From the NCBI GenBank assembly GCA_947495795.1, contig CANMAI010000004.1, forward strand, positions 309,804 through 373,803: DNA of 64,000 bases. Reading direction: 5' to 3'. The DNA comes from an uncultured Paracoccaceae bacterium. GTDB lineage: Bacteria; Pseudomonadota; Alphaproteobacteria; Rhodobacterales; Rhodobacteraceae. This document shows, in pieces, positions 55,928 through 64,000 of the stretch (positions within the stretch are counted from its first letter, which is position 1; every line of letters starts with the position of its first letter). Below the pieces are notes generated by a model. That model worked only from the letters and a program-made list of their open reading frames with translations. It had not been told where the DNA came from and did not search any database. Made by a program: the position numbers and the translations under genes.

Positions 55928-56713
55928 ATGCAGACTTACGCGATCAAAATCGAGTATGACGGCACACCCTTCCACGGGTGGCAGAAGCAGACGCATCATG
56001 CCTCCGTGCAGGCAACAATAGAGGCCGCGCTGGCAAAGCTTGGCGAGCCGGAGGCGGATGTATACGGTGCAGGCCGCACCGATACAGGCGTACATGCCAC
56101 AGGCCAAATCGCCCATATCACGCTTGCAAAACCGTGGAGCGCCTTTCGGCTCTCGGAGGCGCTGAACCACCACCTCAAGCCAGCACCTATCGCAATCCTC
56201 GATGCCGCCGAGGTGCCGGAAACCTTCCACGCACGCTTCGACGCCCGCGAAAGGCACTACCTTTACCGCATCCTCACGCGACGCGCGCCACTGGCGTTGG
56301 AAAGGGCGCGGCTTTGGAGGCGCAACTATTCTATCTCGGCAGATCTCATGCAGAAAGCCGCGGCTCACCTGATCGGCAACCACGATTTCACAACCTTCCG
56401 CTCCAGTATCTGTCAGGCGAAAAGCCCTGTAAAAACGCTGGACGAAATCAAAGTGACCCAGTTTGAAACCGAATTTGGTGTCGAAACCCAGATCCGCTAC
56501 CGCGCCCGCAGCTTCCTCCACAATCAGGTGCGCAGCCTCACCGGAACATTGGAAAAGGTGGGTTCTGGCGCGTGGCCCCCGGCACGCGTGGGCGAAGCAC
56601 TCGCAGCCCGCAACCGTGCCGCCTGCGGTCCCGTCTGCCCTCCCGATGGCCTCTACCTCGCGGCAGTCCGATATCCTGAGAACCCCTTCGGCAAAGGCTC
56701 AGCCACTGATTGA
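55928..56713 (+). CDS. truA: tRNA pseudouridine(38-40) synthase
   Basis: A 261-residue pseudouridine synthase acting on the anticodon stem-loop. IEYDGTPFHGWQKQ at residue 8, GAGRTDTGVHATGQIAH with the catalytic Asp near residue 55 and YRARSFLHNQVRSLTGTLEKVG near 193 are diagnostic. ATG 55928 begins MQTYAIKIEYDG. Divergent from ycjX. Confidence 0.96.
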   Translation: MQTYAIKIEYDGTPFHGWQKQTHHASVQATIEAALAKLGEPEADVYGAGRTDTGVHATGQIAHITLAKPWSAFRLSEALNHHLKPAPIAILDAAEVPETFHARFDARERHYLYRILTRRAPLALERARLWRRNYSISADLMQKAAAHLIGNHDFTTFRSSICQAKSPVKTLDEIKVTQFETEFGVETQIRYRARSFLHNQVRSLTGTLEKVGSGAWPPARVGEALAARNRAACGPVCPPDGLYLAAVRYPENPFGKGSATD

Positions 56714-56748
56714 AGCAGCGCACTGCCTTCGTAAGTCAGCTCCGCATT

Positions 56749-59238
56749 TCACCCCGCAGCCGCCGGTGGCACCCCGTCTTCGCTACGCCGTGTCTGCGCC
56801 AGAAATTCCGCGAGCATCAGGCGAAGGTCATGCTGCAGTTCCGCTTGGCTCGCAGCACCGTTTGCCGGTCCCACCGCATCTGAGTGGCTCTGATCAGGCG
56901 GCGTCAACCTAGCTGATTGAACCGTTGGCAATGCGCGGTCGTCTCGCAAATTCGAGGCGGCATCACACTCATCAGCACGGCCGACAGTTCCCCGATCCAT
57001 CCGTCGCAAGATCTCCGAAAGCGCCGTTGTCACCGCCGCGGTATCCCGTGCCTCTCCACCGATATGGCGGCTCATCTGGGTCAGCACGCTCTCAATCCGC
57101 CCGAAGCGCCTGTCCATTTCCGCTGGCAGTTCCAGGAGTTGTGCCACCTTGTCCTGCAACCGGGAAAGCCCGACCTGCGCCGCCTCAAGCCGCGCCTCAA
57201 AACCGGCAGCTCTCGCCTCAAGATGGCTGGCCTGTTGTGCCGAAGCCTCCGCAATTGCACCTATATCGCCCGCCAACGCCAAAAGCCTGGGCTCCGTATC
57301 CGCAGCATGCACCTCCAGCTTGCCTGTCAGGGCGGCAAGATCAGCGGCCTTCGCAGTTTGAGAGAGAGACGTATCCAAGCCTTCAACACGCCGGGAGAGC
57401 CGCTCAAGGCCATCCTCCAGATTTGGCAGCGCAGCAGAAACCGCCTTGTCATGCGCGCCGAAAGCAGCCGCCAGATCAGAAATGTCCGCCCGAGCGTCCC
57501 GGCCCTCGGCCACCAGCCCTTCGAGCGAGGGGCCAAGCTCGGCCAGTACGTTAACGCCCGTTTCCTGCCCTTCCGCAAATCGCGCAGCATGTTCCAGAAG
57601 GCATTCGCTCTGGCCGGAAAGGGCACCAAGCGCTGCCTCCAACCGCGCTTCAACAGCCTTGATATCGGATGCAACGCCCTGTCGTGCGTTCTGAGGCAAG
57701 GCTTTCAAAACACTGCGTAAGTCGCCAAGATCGGCGGAAACCTTACCCATCATCTCAAGGATCTGGGCCGTATCCTGCGCCCGGCCAGCCTCGCCCCGCA
57801 CCTGAAGCTGGCCTACTTTCTCGGCCACGTCCTCCAATTGATCGGCAAGCCCGCCATCACGGCTGATCAATGTCTGCAAACGCAAATCGAGCCCGGACTG
57901 CAAATCGTCCAGCCCGGCAATCTGCCGCTCGGAAGCCTGAGCAACAGCGCCCGATATCTCCTCGGCAAGCGCCACCTTATCCGCACCCAACCGCGTTGTG
58001 AGTGCGTTAAACTGGTCTGCCATTTCTTCAGCACCAGAAACAGCCTCGGATGCTGCCAGGGCTTCCACTTTTGCCGCAACTTCCACCAGGCGATCAACAC
58101 TCTCGGAAAGCGCGCCACTTCCGCCCTCACCTGCATCCCGCTCCGCCAGGATATCAAGTTTCCCGTGCAAATCCTGCAAGGTTGCCTCAAGTACCTCTCG
58201 GAAAGGCTCACCCTGCCCTGCACGATCCTGTGTACCGAGCTTGGCAAAGAGTGCCGCTACTTCATCCAGTTCCTGAACAAGGCCATCAAGGCCATCGCCA
58301 GCCTTCCCGGTCGACATGTCCGATGGCAGAAACGGTCCCATCATCTCGGGCTGCTCTTGTGTGCCTACTCCTTCTTGCCTCTCGGCCAAAAGTCGCGCCA
58401 ACCGCGTCCGCACATTTTCAAGACCTGTCTGGATATCCTGCCTGATCTCATCCCTTTCGGCAGAACCGGAGCCGCTCACCCCACCCAGATGCGCGGCAAT
58501 CTGGTCGGAACGGGCCTGCAGAGCTTCCATCCTTTGGCGCAGCAATGCATACAGCTTCTGCCCCGGCGGCTCGTCTGCCTTGATCTCGGAGGTCAGGGCA
58601 GCAATGCGCGCATCAAGGGCTGCCACATCTTCCCGCCTTGCGATCCCATCTTCCGAGAGCCATGCAAAGGCGGCCTCAGTCTGGCTCGCCAGATCCACCA
58701 GTCCACCTTCACCAGTCGCAGGACCGGCTCGCTCCGGCGCTTCCAGCGCGGCCCGGATTGCCTTCAATTGTTCTTCGAGAGTCTCAAAATCCGGGAGAGG
58801 TACCCCCCGGCCCTCACCAGAACCGGCAAGCCCGTCCGCCGTTATCCGCGCCGCCTCCACGGCAAAGGCCGCACTCACGACAGCCTGCGCCACTACAGGC
58901 GCAGAGGCTTCCTCCGCAGCATCGCGCACAGCACTCAGAAGCGCGATGCCCATATCGTCCAAATGCGGATCAGCTGTCCTGTCTGCAACCACGGCCCGCA
59001 ATGTTCCGTCCGCATCCGCAAGCGCCTCTGTCAGCGGTTCAATCTGCTCTTGAGGCAAGAGGAAGGCGTAGTGCCCACGCGCGATGCGAAAAACCGGGCC
59101 AGCTGCGATGCCCTGAATACTCTCCAGAAGCGCTATCTCGGCGCCATCATCTTCCAAAGAGATTTCAAGAGCATGATCAATAACACCAGCTTGGCAAAGG
59201 GCCTCCAGATAGAGGGATGTGTTGGCTGCTTTCTGCAT
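56749..59238 (-). CDS. 829-residue coiled-coil protein of unknown function
   Basis: Residues 1-140 form a compact, non-repetitive domain (LYLEALCQAGVIDHALEISL, then FRIARGHYAFLLPQEQIEPL) that I do not recognise. Residues ~150-760 are an alternating series of charged, alanine/leucine/glutamate-rich helices typical of a long coiled coil, with no membrane segment or signal. The C-terminal ~70 residues are less ordered, ending PPAAAG. GGAG lies nine bases before ATG 59238. The gene shares strand with the three GvpL/F-like genes upstream, with a 117-base gap that could hold its own promoter. Confidence 0.6.
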   Translation of the reverse strand: MQKAANTSLYLEALCQAGVIDHALEISLEDDGAEIALLESIQGIAAGPVFRIARGHYAFLLPQEQIEPLTEALADADGTLRAVVADRTADPHLDDMGIALLSAVRDAAEEASAPVVAQAVVSAAFAVEAARITADGLAGSGEGRGVPLPDFETLEEQLKAIRAALEAPERAGPATGEGGLVDLASQTEAAFAWLSEDGIARREDVAALDARIAALTSEIKADEPPGQKLYALLRQRMEALQARSDQIAAHLGGVSGSGSAERDEIRQDIQTGLENVRTRLARLLAERQEGVGTQEQPEMMGPFLPSDMSTGKAGDGLDGLVQELDEVAALFAKLGTQDRAGQGEPFREVLEATLQDLHGKLDILAERDAGEGGSGALSESVDRLVEVAAKVEALAASEAVSGAEEMADQFNALTTRLGADKVALAEEISGAVAQASERQIAGLDDLQSGLDLRLQTLISRDGGLADQLEDVAEKVGQLQVRGEAGRAQDTAQILEMMGKVSADLGDLRSVLKALPQNARQGVASDIKAVEARLEAALGALSGQSECLLEHAARFAEGQETGVNVLAELGPSLEGLVAEGRDARADISDLAAAFGAHDKAVSAALPNLEDGLERLSRRVEGLDTSLSQTAKAADLAALTGKLEVHAADTEPRLLALAGDIGAIAEASAQQASHLEARAAGFEARLEAAQVGLSRLQDKVAQLLELPAEMDRRFGRIESVLTQMSRHIGGEARDTAAVTTALSEILRRMDRGTVGRADECDAASNLRDDRALPTVQSARLTPPDQSHSDAVGPANGAASQAELQHDLRLMLAEFLAQTRRSEDGVPPAAAG

Positions 59239-59355
59239 CTTCGCTCCGATACTGAAGGAAACGGTTAACCACGTTACACCTCAGCAATAGGGGCAAGTCC
59301 CTACCAAACCTTTAAAAATTTTAGACGTAAAGTTGCCTTTTTGTTCACCCCCCAA

Positions 59356-60060
59356 TCAGGATGCCGCGCGCAGCCCATCGGTTTCATCTGCGAAGGAACT
59401 CAAGGAAGCCGCGAAGCTGAAGGCGGGAAGCGGGCCGGATAGTGTGCAGCGTGCATCAGAGCCGGATGGCAGCAACCGGGGAGCGCTCTCAGCCAATTGA
59501 CCACTCAGATAATGCACAAGGTTACTGGGCACCAGCAAAGCCAGGTCCGCTCCAATCCGCGACTTTCTGGAGGATCCGAAAGGCGCAGTACAATGTGCTT
59601 CTGCCAGCCCGCTCACGGCATCGGAAAGCGCTTCAAGGCTGTCCACCGCCCGGCGGCGTATCACCGATAGCTGCCGTAAATGCTCTGCCCGCTGCTTCAA
59701 CCATCTTATGCCCGATCCTTCCCGCGCATGCCCGGCAACCGGCACCGGATAGGACAGTGTAACAATCACTTCACGCCGGCCAGCCAACCGATCAATCTCC
59801 TCTACAATTGAGCGCGCTTGGACGGAAAGAAGGCTTTCAAGATCCTCATTTCTCAACCCTGCAGGTGCTATCGGTACGATACGCGGGCAAAGATTCATGG
59901 CTTTCAGAATGAGGTCAGATCGCTCCTCTCCCGGCAGATCAGCAAAGAGTGCCGTGATCGGGCCCGCATTTCTTGGCGGGAGCATACCGTTCAATTGAAG
60001 CGCTTCCTGCGGCACCAATTGGTCGGAAAACGCGATAAGATCAGGCTCCACAATACTCAT
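59356..60060 (-). CDS. GvpL/GvpF-family-like protein (copy 3)
   Basis: A 234-residue protein. The pattern of gas-vesicle GvpL/GvpF proteins is recognisable: ICPRIVPIAPAG..ESLLSVQARSIVEEIDRLAGRREVIVTL corresponds to the VLP.RFG...LL....L..L.G..EW.V block, and LALLVPSNLVHYLSGQLAES.. ..CTLSGPLPAFSFAASL to the C-terminal LTGPWPPYSF block. These proteins help assemble the gas-vesicle wall. Conservation is weaker than in the neighbouring copy. Third in a minus-strand series; the gap of 205 bases upstream contains a repeat. Confidence 0.55.
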   Translation of the reverse strand: MSIVEPDLIAFSDQLVPQEALQLNGMLPPRNAGPITALFADLPGEERSDLILKAMNLCPRIVPIAPAGLRNEDLESLLSVQARSIVEEIDRLAGRREVIVTLSYPVPVAGHAREGSGIRWLKQRAEHLRQLSVIRRRAVDSLEALSDAVSGLAEAHCTAPFGSSRKSRIGADLALLVPSNLVHYLSGQLAESAPRLLPSGSDARCTLSGPLPAFSFAASLSSFADETDGLRAAS

Positions 60061-60154
60061 TCAACGCTCCTTCAAAGGTTCAGGGCACATCCCAATTATC
60101 GCGCCCCCGCCAATCCTCTGATCGGCAACGCAACCGCAGAAACAACTACCTATA

Positions 60155-60250
60155 GCGTTTCGGTTTTTGCGCGACGCATATCTTGACGCAAAACGCGTTC
60201 GAGCCTCGGCGAGCGATGGCGCTTTGCCTTTCAGCATAAAGTCGAAACGC
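60155..60250. repeat. Nested inverted-repeat element between GvpL/F-like genes
   Basis: Outer arms GCGTTTCG (60155-60162) and CGAAACGC (60243-60250) enclose a second pair TTTTGCG (60165-60171) and CGCAAAA (60187-60193). The ~96-base unit resembles small intergenic palindromic elements of alphaproteobacteria. It may end the upstream transcript or be a mobile repeat; a second copy was not found in the window. Confidence 0.45.
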
Positions 60251-60265
60251 CTTAAGCATCTGCCG

Positions 60266-61093
60266 TCAGACATTTCCACCTCGCATTCCCGCATTCCTCA
60301 TCCGGTCGTTCTGCGGATCGGCAGAGAACGCATAAGGCGGCCATGGCCCTGAAAGCTGAAGATCTACAGAGAGCGAGGCGAGCACGGGTATTTGCGCCCG
60401 AACAGTGGCCGTGAACGCCGCCACATTCCGCCAGGGTATCAGGAGCACTAAATCCAGTTTAGGCAGATCGGAAAGGCCGTCATCTTTCGCGCAACAGGTT
60501 TCGCGGGCCATCGGAAAGACAGTATCAACCATCGATTGAAGGGTCGCGCCGGCCTCGCGAAGGCCTCCCATGAAGGCTTCCCCGCATCTTTGAGAGGCAT
60601 TCACGCCGGAGGATTTGGTGCTTCGGGGACCGTTCCACAAACTTCTGGGAAATGCCTCCGAGTGCGTCGCCACATCTGGTTGATAACGGCCCAGCATTGA
60701 AGCTCGGATGGAGAACTCGGCGCATCCACTCACCTTCTTGAGACACGCGCGATAATGCTGCGCGTTCGCCTGCAAAAGGCTGGTCATGCTTTGGCAGGTA
60801 TCGAAGGTCGCGCCGAAATGAAATGGCACAACACCGGCGGCTTGCATGTAAGCCAAGAGTATATCCGAGTGTCGCAGTGCGGCATCGGCCTCCAGTGCCT
60901 CCCATTCTTCATGCGCCGTCTTTGCTGAACCTTGCATTCTGTCCGCAGCGCAGCCCTCAGGCAAACCTCTCTCCGCGCTCGCAATCAGAACAAGATCCTC
61001 ATATTCGATCCTGCGATGCGGAGGCGCCCAATCGGGGCAGTCGGTGCTCTGCCAGGAGGCACCGTGAACCACCCATTTGTGCGCACCCGCCAT
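60266..61093 (-). CDS. GvpL/GvpF family gas-vesicle-like protein (copy 2)
   Basis: A 275-residue protein with the clearest GvpL/F signatures of the three: VVPFHFGATFDTCQSMTSLL near residue 100, YRACLKKVSGCAEFSIRASM and the C-terminal LDLVLLIPWRNVAAFTATVR..SVDLQLSGPWPPYAFSAD. GvpF and GvpL are minor structural/nucleation proteins of gas vesicles. ATG 61093 shares one base with the TGA of the preceding gene, so the two are translationally coupled. Six cysteines make it unusually Cys-rich for the family. Confidence 0.72.
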   Translation of the reverse strand: MAGAHKWVVHGASWQSTDCPDWAPPHRRIEYEDLVLIASAERGLPEGCAADRMQGSAKTAHEEWEALEADAALRHSDILLAYMQAAGVVPFHFGATFDTCQSMTSLLQANAQHYRACLKKVSGCAEFSIRASMLGRYQPDVATHSEAFPRSLWNGPRSTKSSGVNASQRCGEAFMGGLREAGATLQSMVDTVFPMARETCCAKDDGLSDLPKLDLVLLIPWRNVAAFTATVRAQIPVLASLSVDLQLSGPWPPYAFSADPQNDRMRNAGMRGGNV

Positions 61094-62109
61094 CAGGATG
61101 CTACCGCCAGTTCGCTGCGCAAGCGGCCGATAACCGCTCGGATGCCACCGCCCTTTTCGAGAGCAACGTTGCCACGCATGAGCTGAAATTGGGGAATGTC
61201 CCACGGGTCTGCCTCAATCCCCTCCCGCAGCAGCAATCGCCGAGCGTTGGCGATACGTGCAAGCATCAGCCCCGCCCGTTCCCGCTCCGTCGTGAGATCC
61301 GAGAGCGCCTCCGGCTCAGCCAGCTGTGCAATCAGGGCGACTTGTGCCTTTAGAGCATCCTTCACTTCGCCCTCTGTCGCTGTGGCCGGAATATCCATGA
61401 GAATCTCGGCTTTCAGGATCTCTCTGCGGTTGGGGAGTGGTAGCCCTGCTGCCCGGAATTCGGTCGGCGGCGTCGGCTGGGATAGCGTATAGGGAAGGAG
61501 ATCCGGTGCAGCTTTGCAGAAGCGTTCCACCGCTTCAGTAAAAAGCGGAAGTGCATCTGCGTGGGCAAGAACGGTCAAATCCGGCGCCCCAAAGCGTCTC
61601 ACGCCGACATTCGAAAACTGCATATCTGCAACATGTGTGTTGAGATGCATCATCAGTCGCGTCTGCATCTCATCCGACACAGTGTTCAGCGCAGCATTAT
61701 CCAAAGGCCGCGCAAAGGAGAGGCTGTATTGTGCAAGCCCCGCCAGATCCCGCAGTGCCTGCGCGAGCTTGGGTTCGTTCCCGATCAGGAACAGCCGTGC
61801 ACGCGCGGGCGTCAGCCCCTGCTCATACGCCGCAGGCAGAACCGTTCCCTCGCTTGCAAGCGCACGCAGCGCATTAACCCGATCTTCCGCAACCTGATTC
61901 AAATGCGCGCGCGTCCCTGCCTGTATGCTGTTCCATTGCGCAGTCAGATGTCGCTCGGAGCGATTGGGCTCAAGTATCGCTGCCATCCCGCGCCAGGAAG
62001 CAACCTGCGGTCGCGCTCCAAGCCAGTAGGTTCGGGCCCAGTCCTTGCTAACCGCCCGGTGCGCGGCCTCACTCTCCATCACTGCAAGCAGAGCGGTACG
62101 CGGGATCAT
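61093..62109 (-). CDS. GvpL/GvpF-like protein with long C-terminal extension (copy 1)
   Basis: A 338-residue protein. Residues ~70-215 follow the GvpL/F layout: GTVLPAAYEQGLTPARARLFLI.. QALRDLAGLAQYSLSFARP and GAPDLTVLAHADALPLFTEAVERF..LPYTLSQPTPPTEF, the last corresponding to the GPWPPYSF end block. A further ~120 residues follow (from PLPNRREILKAEIL), predicted helical, with no recognised family. ATG 62109 is tentative (no strong ribosome-binding site); the frame is open to 62199. First gene of the minus-strand series, divergent from the membrane coiled-coil gene. Confidence 0.5.
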   Translation of the reverse strand: MIPRTALLAVMESEAAHRAVSKDWARTYWLGARPQVASWRGMAAILEPNRSERHLTAQWNSIQAGTRAHLNQVAEDRVNALRALASEGTVLPAAYEQGLTPARARLFLIGNEPKLAQALRDLAGLAQYSLSFARPLDNAALNTVSDEMQTRLMMHLNTHVADMQFSNVGVRRFGAPDLTVLAHADALPLFTEAVERFCKAAPDLLPYTLSQPTPPTEFRAAGLPLPNRREILKAEILMDIPATATEGEVKDALKAQVALIAQLAEPEALSDLTTERERAGLMLARIANARRLLLREGIEADPWDIPQFQLMRGNVALEKGGGIRAVIGRLRSELAVAS

Positions 62110-62437
62110 GGCGAAAGTGCCATCATGGGCCCTCCGACGATTGCACCGCATCGCCCTGTCGCCCATTTGAAAGCAGGCTCCTTGAAAAGATGGAAACAAG
62201 TTTTCGGCCCACGGAATACCTCTTGATGGCGCCTGAATTTCCCCCGGTATAGACGGTGGGCGTTATCAAAAGATGAAGCGATCTCAATGGGCGGATTTCC
62301 AAACAGATCTTGATGCCAGCCCAATCGAGGGCGACCAAACTGGCCAAATGCCACATATGTCGAGGTCGCACGCCTTAACACTTAAGTAACGACAATCCTG
62401 TTTGGTCAAGCAAACGGAACCAATCACGGGGCCCGGA
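62110..62437. other. Divergent promoter region between GvpL/F-like and membrane coiled-coil genes
   Basis: 328 bases that must contain the start signals for transcription in both directions. A minus-strand 91-codon frame (62106-62381) ends at the copy 1 start, but its sequence is not protein-like. No operator or consensus promoter could be assigned with confidence. Confidence 0.4.
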
Positions 62438-63391
62438 ATGGGATTTGCCGAGTCTGCAGTTATCGGAGGCTTCGCCGCCTTTGGGGGCCTCATCGGCTAT
62501 GCCTTATGGTGGGGTTTGCAACGCCGAAAGCGCGAAGAATCCCCAGAAGAAGCCGAAGAAGAGCCGGTTGCAGAGATGCCCGCAATGCCGGAACTCCTTA
62601 CCGAGATGCCGCTGGAACTTCCTGTGGACCAGACGCTGACAGAAGCACCCACAAAGACGGAGGACGCTGAAGTGCCGGAAAGTGCCGCAGTTGAAGAGCC
62701 GTTCGAGGAGGCCTCTGTGGTTGAGGAAAGCGTTGTCGAGGCGGAAAAATTGCAGGAAGAAGACGCATTGGCAATTCGTCTCACGGCAATCGAGGAGACG
62801 CTCAGAGATATGGCCAGCGCTCAGGCCACCTTGCTTGAAGAAAACACGAACGATAGCGCTCCGAAATTCGACGATGTGATTGCCAGACTTGAGGAGCAGG
62901 CACTCAAACTCTCAGCGATCGAAGAGCGTATGGCAGCATCGAAAAACTCGGATGAAGACGACACGGAGAGCACAGAAACGCTGTCCGCCATATTGGCCGC
63001 AATCGAAAGCCTCTCCACGAAGCTGGAAAACCCGATAACTGAACGGGTGCTACCCCACCTCGCCCTTCTCTCGCAGGACGTAAAGGAGATGGCAGCGGCC
63101 ACACAACAACGTCCCTCAGAGGTGACGGCGTTTGCCGAAGAGATCGCGAGCTTGAAGGCAGATCTTGAACGCACAAGAACCGAAACTGCGCCAACACCTC
63201 CACCTGACAATGAGGAAGAAACGGCCGGAGATGGGCCGTCTTCGGTGCCTCCAGAGCAGGCGTCAGAAGAGAAGAGCAGCGGTGAAGATGAAAAGCACGA
63301 CGCGATTGAAATCCAATCTGCAATCAAATCGCTGGAGCGAGAAACAGAGCAAACACAGAGGAGCGGCATAGCGTATATCCCGGCTCAATAG
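62438..63391 (+). CDS. Membrane-anchored acidic coiled-coil protein
   Basis: A 317-residue protein: residues ~5-25 are one membrane helix (AVIGGFAAFGGLIGYALWWGL) followed by a basic stop (QRRKR), then a very acidic, Glu-rich stretch (residues 28-110) and predicted coiled coil (e.g. VIARLEEQALKLSAIEERM and EIASLKADLERTRTE), ending in a Pro/Glu-rich linker. No known family. Transcribed away from the GvpL/F-like genes. ATG 62438 is chosen over TTG 62402. It may be a membrane-tethered partner of the block, but this rests on proximity. Confidence 0.55.
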   Translation: MGFAESAVIGGFAAFGGLIGYALWWGLQRRKREESPEEAEEEPVAEMPAMPELLTEMPLELPVDQTLTEAPTKTEDAEVPESAAVEEPFEEASVVEESVVEAEKLQEEDALAIRLTAIEETLRDMASAQATLLEENTNDSAPKFDDVIARLEEQALKLSAIEERMAASKNSDEDDTESTETLSAILAAIESLSTKLENPITERVLPHLALLSQDVKEMAAATQQRPSEVTAFAEEIASLKADLERTRTETAPTPPPDNEEETAGDGPSSVPPEQASEEKSSGEDEKHDAIEIQSAIKSLERETEQTQRSGIAYIPAQ

Positions 63392-63582
63392 GCGCCAGCC
63401 AGATAAGACGAGCGAAAATCGGGCTTTCGCCTCCGTTGAGCCACCACATTCCTTCTCATACAATCACCGGAATTTCAGTCCCAGCATGGGTTGTAGGGTG
63501 ATCCGAAGCAGAGACGAGCAGCGGTGCTTTGCGCATCAACCAACCGTCGAGACACTCTGGAAACGTCAAGAGACGGCAAATC
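63392..63582. other. Intergenic, right edge
   Basis: No gene seen between the coiled-coil gene and a possible small frame at 63583. Confidence 0.4.
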
Positions 63583-63828
63583 ATGATCAGAGCGACGCAA
63601 ATGTGGCCCATCGTCCGGCCTGTTCTACACTCCCTGATCGATACTCCACTAGTTCATCGGGCCATGCCGTCTATCAGTTCATATCTGCAAAATCAGCTCA
63701 TAACCGGCACCCATGCCTCCGCCCGGTCTGCCTGCCTGGAGATGCTGGAGGCCACGCATAGCGCAAGTCACGATGCGGTGGCCCCGCTGGATGCAATGAC
63801 TTCGGACTATCCACCCATGTTCGCGTGA
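63583..63828 (+). CDS. Possible 81-residue protein
   Basis: ATG 63583 follows AAGAGACGG, a possible ribosome-binding site. The product (starting MIRATQMWPIVRPVLHSLID) shows no recognisable domain, and composition is only weakly protein-like. It is not GvpA: the conserved LIDRILDKG..VD motif of gas-vesicle shell proteins is absent. Confidence 0.25.
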   Translation: MIRATQMWPIVRPVLHSLIDTPLVHRAMPSISSYLQNQLITGTHASARSACLEMLEATHSASHDAVAPLDAMTSDYPPMFA

Positions 63829-63972
63829 AGGACCTGATTGAAAGAAAGATACAATTTTCAGATCATGCCCCGAGCGCAGAAATTGTGCTTCGAAAGGCCG
63901 GTACGGCTCGTCATTTTTTCTGATCTGGAACCACTTCAAGTTCAGTGTTGGGACTGTGTTTTTGATGGCAAG

Positions 63973-63996
63973 AACCCGGCACGAGTGCGGGTTTTT
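63973..63996 (+). terminator. Rho-independent terminator at right edge
   Basis: AACCCG-G-CAC and GTGCGGGTT form a stem with one bulged base and a two-base loop, followed by TTTTT. No coding gene ends near it on the + strand, apart from the weak frame at 63583-63828, so it may terminate a small RNA or an unrecognised transcript. Confidence 0.55.
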
Positions 63997-64000
63997 GCAT

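Noticed and set aside
57838..59268. 476-codon plus-strand frame opposite the coiled-coil gene
   Set aside because: Composition is that of an antisense shadow; the minus-strand gene has a ribosome-binding site and a coherent coiled-coil pattern.
62106..62381. 91-codon minus-strand frame upstream of GvpL/F-like copy 1
   Set aside because: Its end overlaps the copy 1 start, which looks attractive, but the sequence has no domain-like pattern and no good start signal.
63583..63828. Candidate gvpA at the right edge
   Set aside because: The predicted protein lacks the conserved GvpA shell-protein motifs.

Overview
The window looks like a chromosomal segment of a Rhodobacteraceae (roseobacter-type) alphaproteobacterium. 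This is inferred from gene content and order: GSCFA protein, DUF1150 with Hsp20, lgt with a MidA-like gene, pgeF and an M24 gene, DUF465 with purE and purK, TIGR01459 hydrolase, CIRCE-controlled groESL, rpoH, and a ycjX/ycjF pair. Most genes are G+C-rich housekeeping genes. Several short, visibly more A+T-rich inserts sit between them. I found no rRNA, tRNA, CRISPR array or complete insertion sequence.

Left part (1-19.5 kb): cfa, then an accessory cassette with a DUF4123 type VI adaptor, a serine-hydrolase effector cut by an in-frame amber codon, and a small membrane protein as putative immunity. carB follows, and then a second A+T-rich insert with a winged-helix protein convergent to a small DNA adenine methyltransferase. 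Next come a 24-residue lipoprotein, a GSCFA/SGNH pair, a two-helix potassium channel, an RND adaptor/permease pair, thymidine kinase, csaA, a phasin and a YbjN protein.

Central part (19.5-43 kb): ubiK diverges from the lgt operon. After it lie a PRC-barrel protein, a ClpP peptidase, an Lrp-type regulator, trxB, an aroA of unexpected class, hsp20 with a sigma-32-like promoter, purEK, a sugar transferase, a DMT exporter, a D-2-hydroxyacid dehydrogenase, a ChaN-like protein, rpoH, a glutathione transferase with a cysteine-rich tail, an orphan Imm22 immunity gene, comM, two tandem paralogous small membrane proteins, an alpha/beta hydrolase and a Nudix enzyme. A 3' fragment of the Lrp gene is duplicated at 33.2 kb.

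Right part (43-64 kb): groESL with CIRCE and an intrinsic terminator, two TraB/GumN proteins flanking a HAD hydrolase, ileS, an FAD monooxygenase, ycjX-GNAT-ycjF with overlapping ends, and truA. The last 7 kb holds the least conventional block. Three successive genes encode proteins related to the gas-vesicle GvpL/GvpF family, one of them with a long extra C-terminus. They are bracketed by an 829-residue coiled-coil protein and a divergent membrane-anchored coiled-coil protein. No gvpA is visible in the window. This is either the edge of a gas-vesicle cluster that continues to the right or a GvpA-less use of the family.
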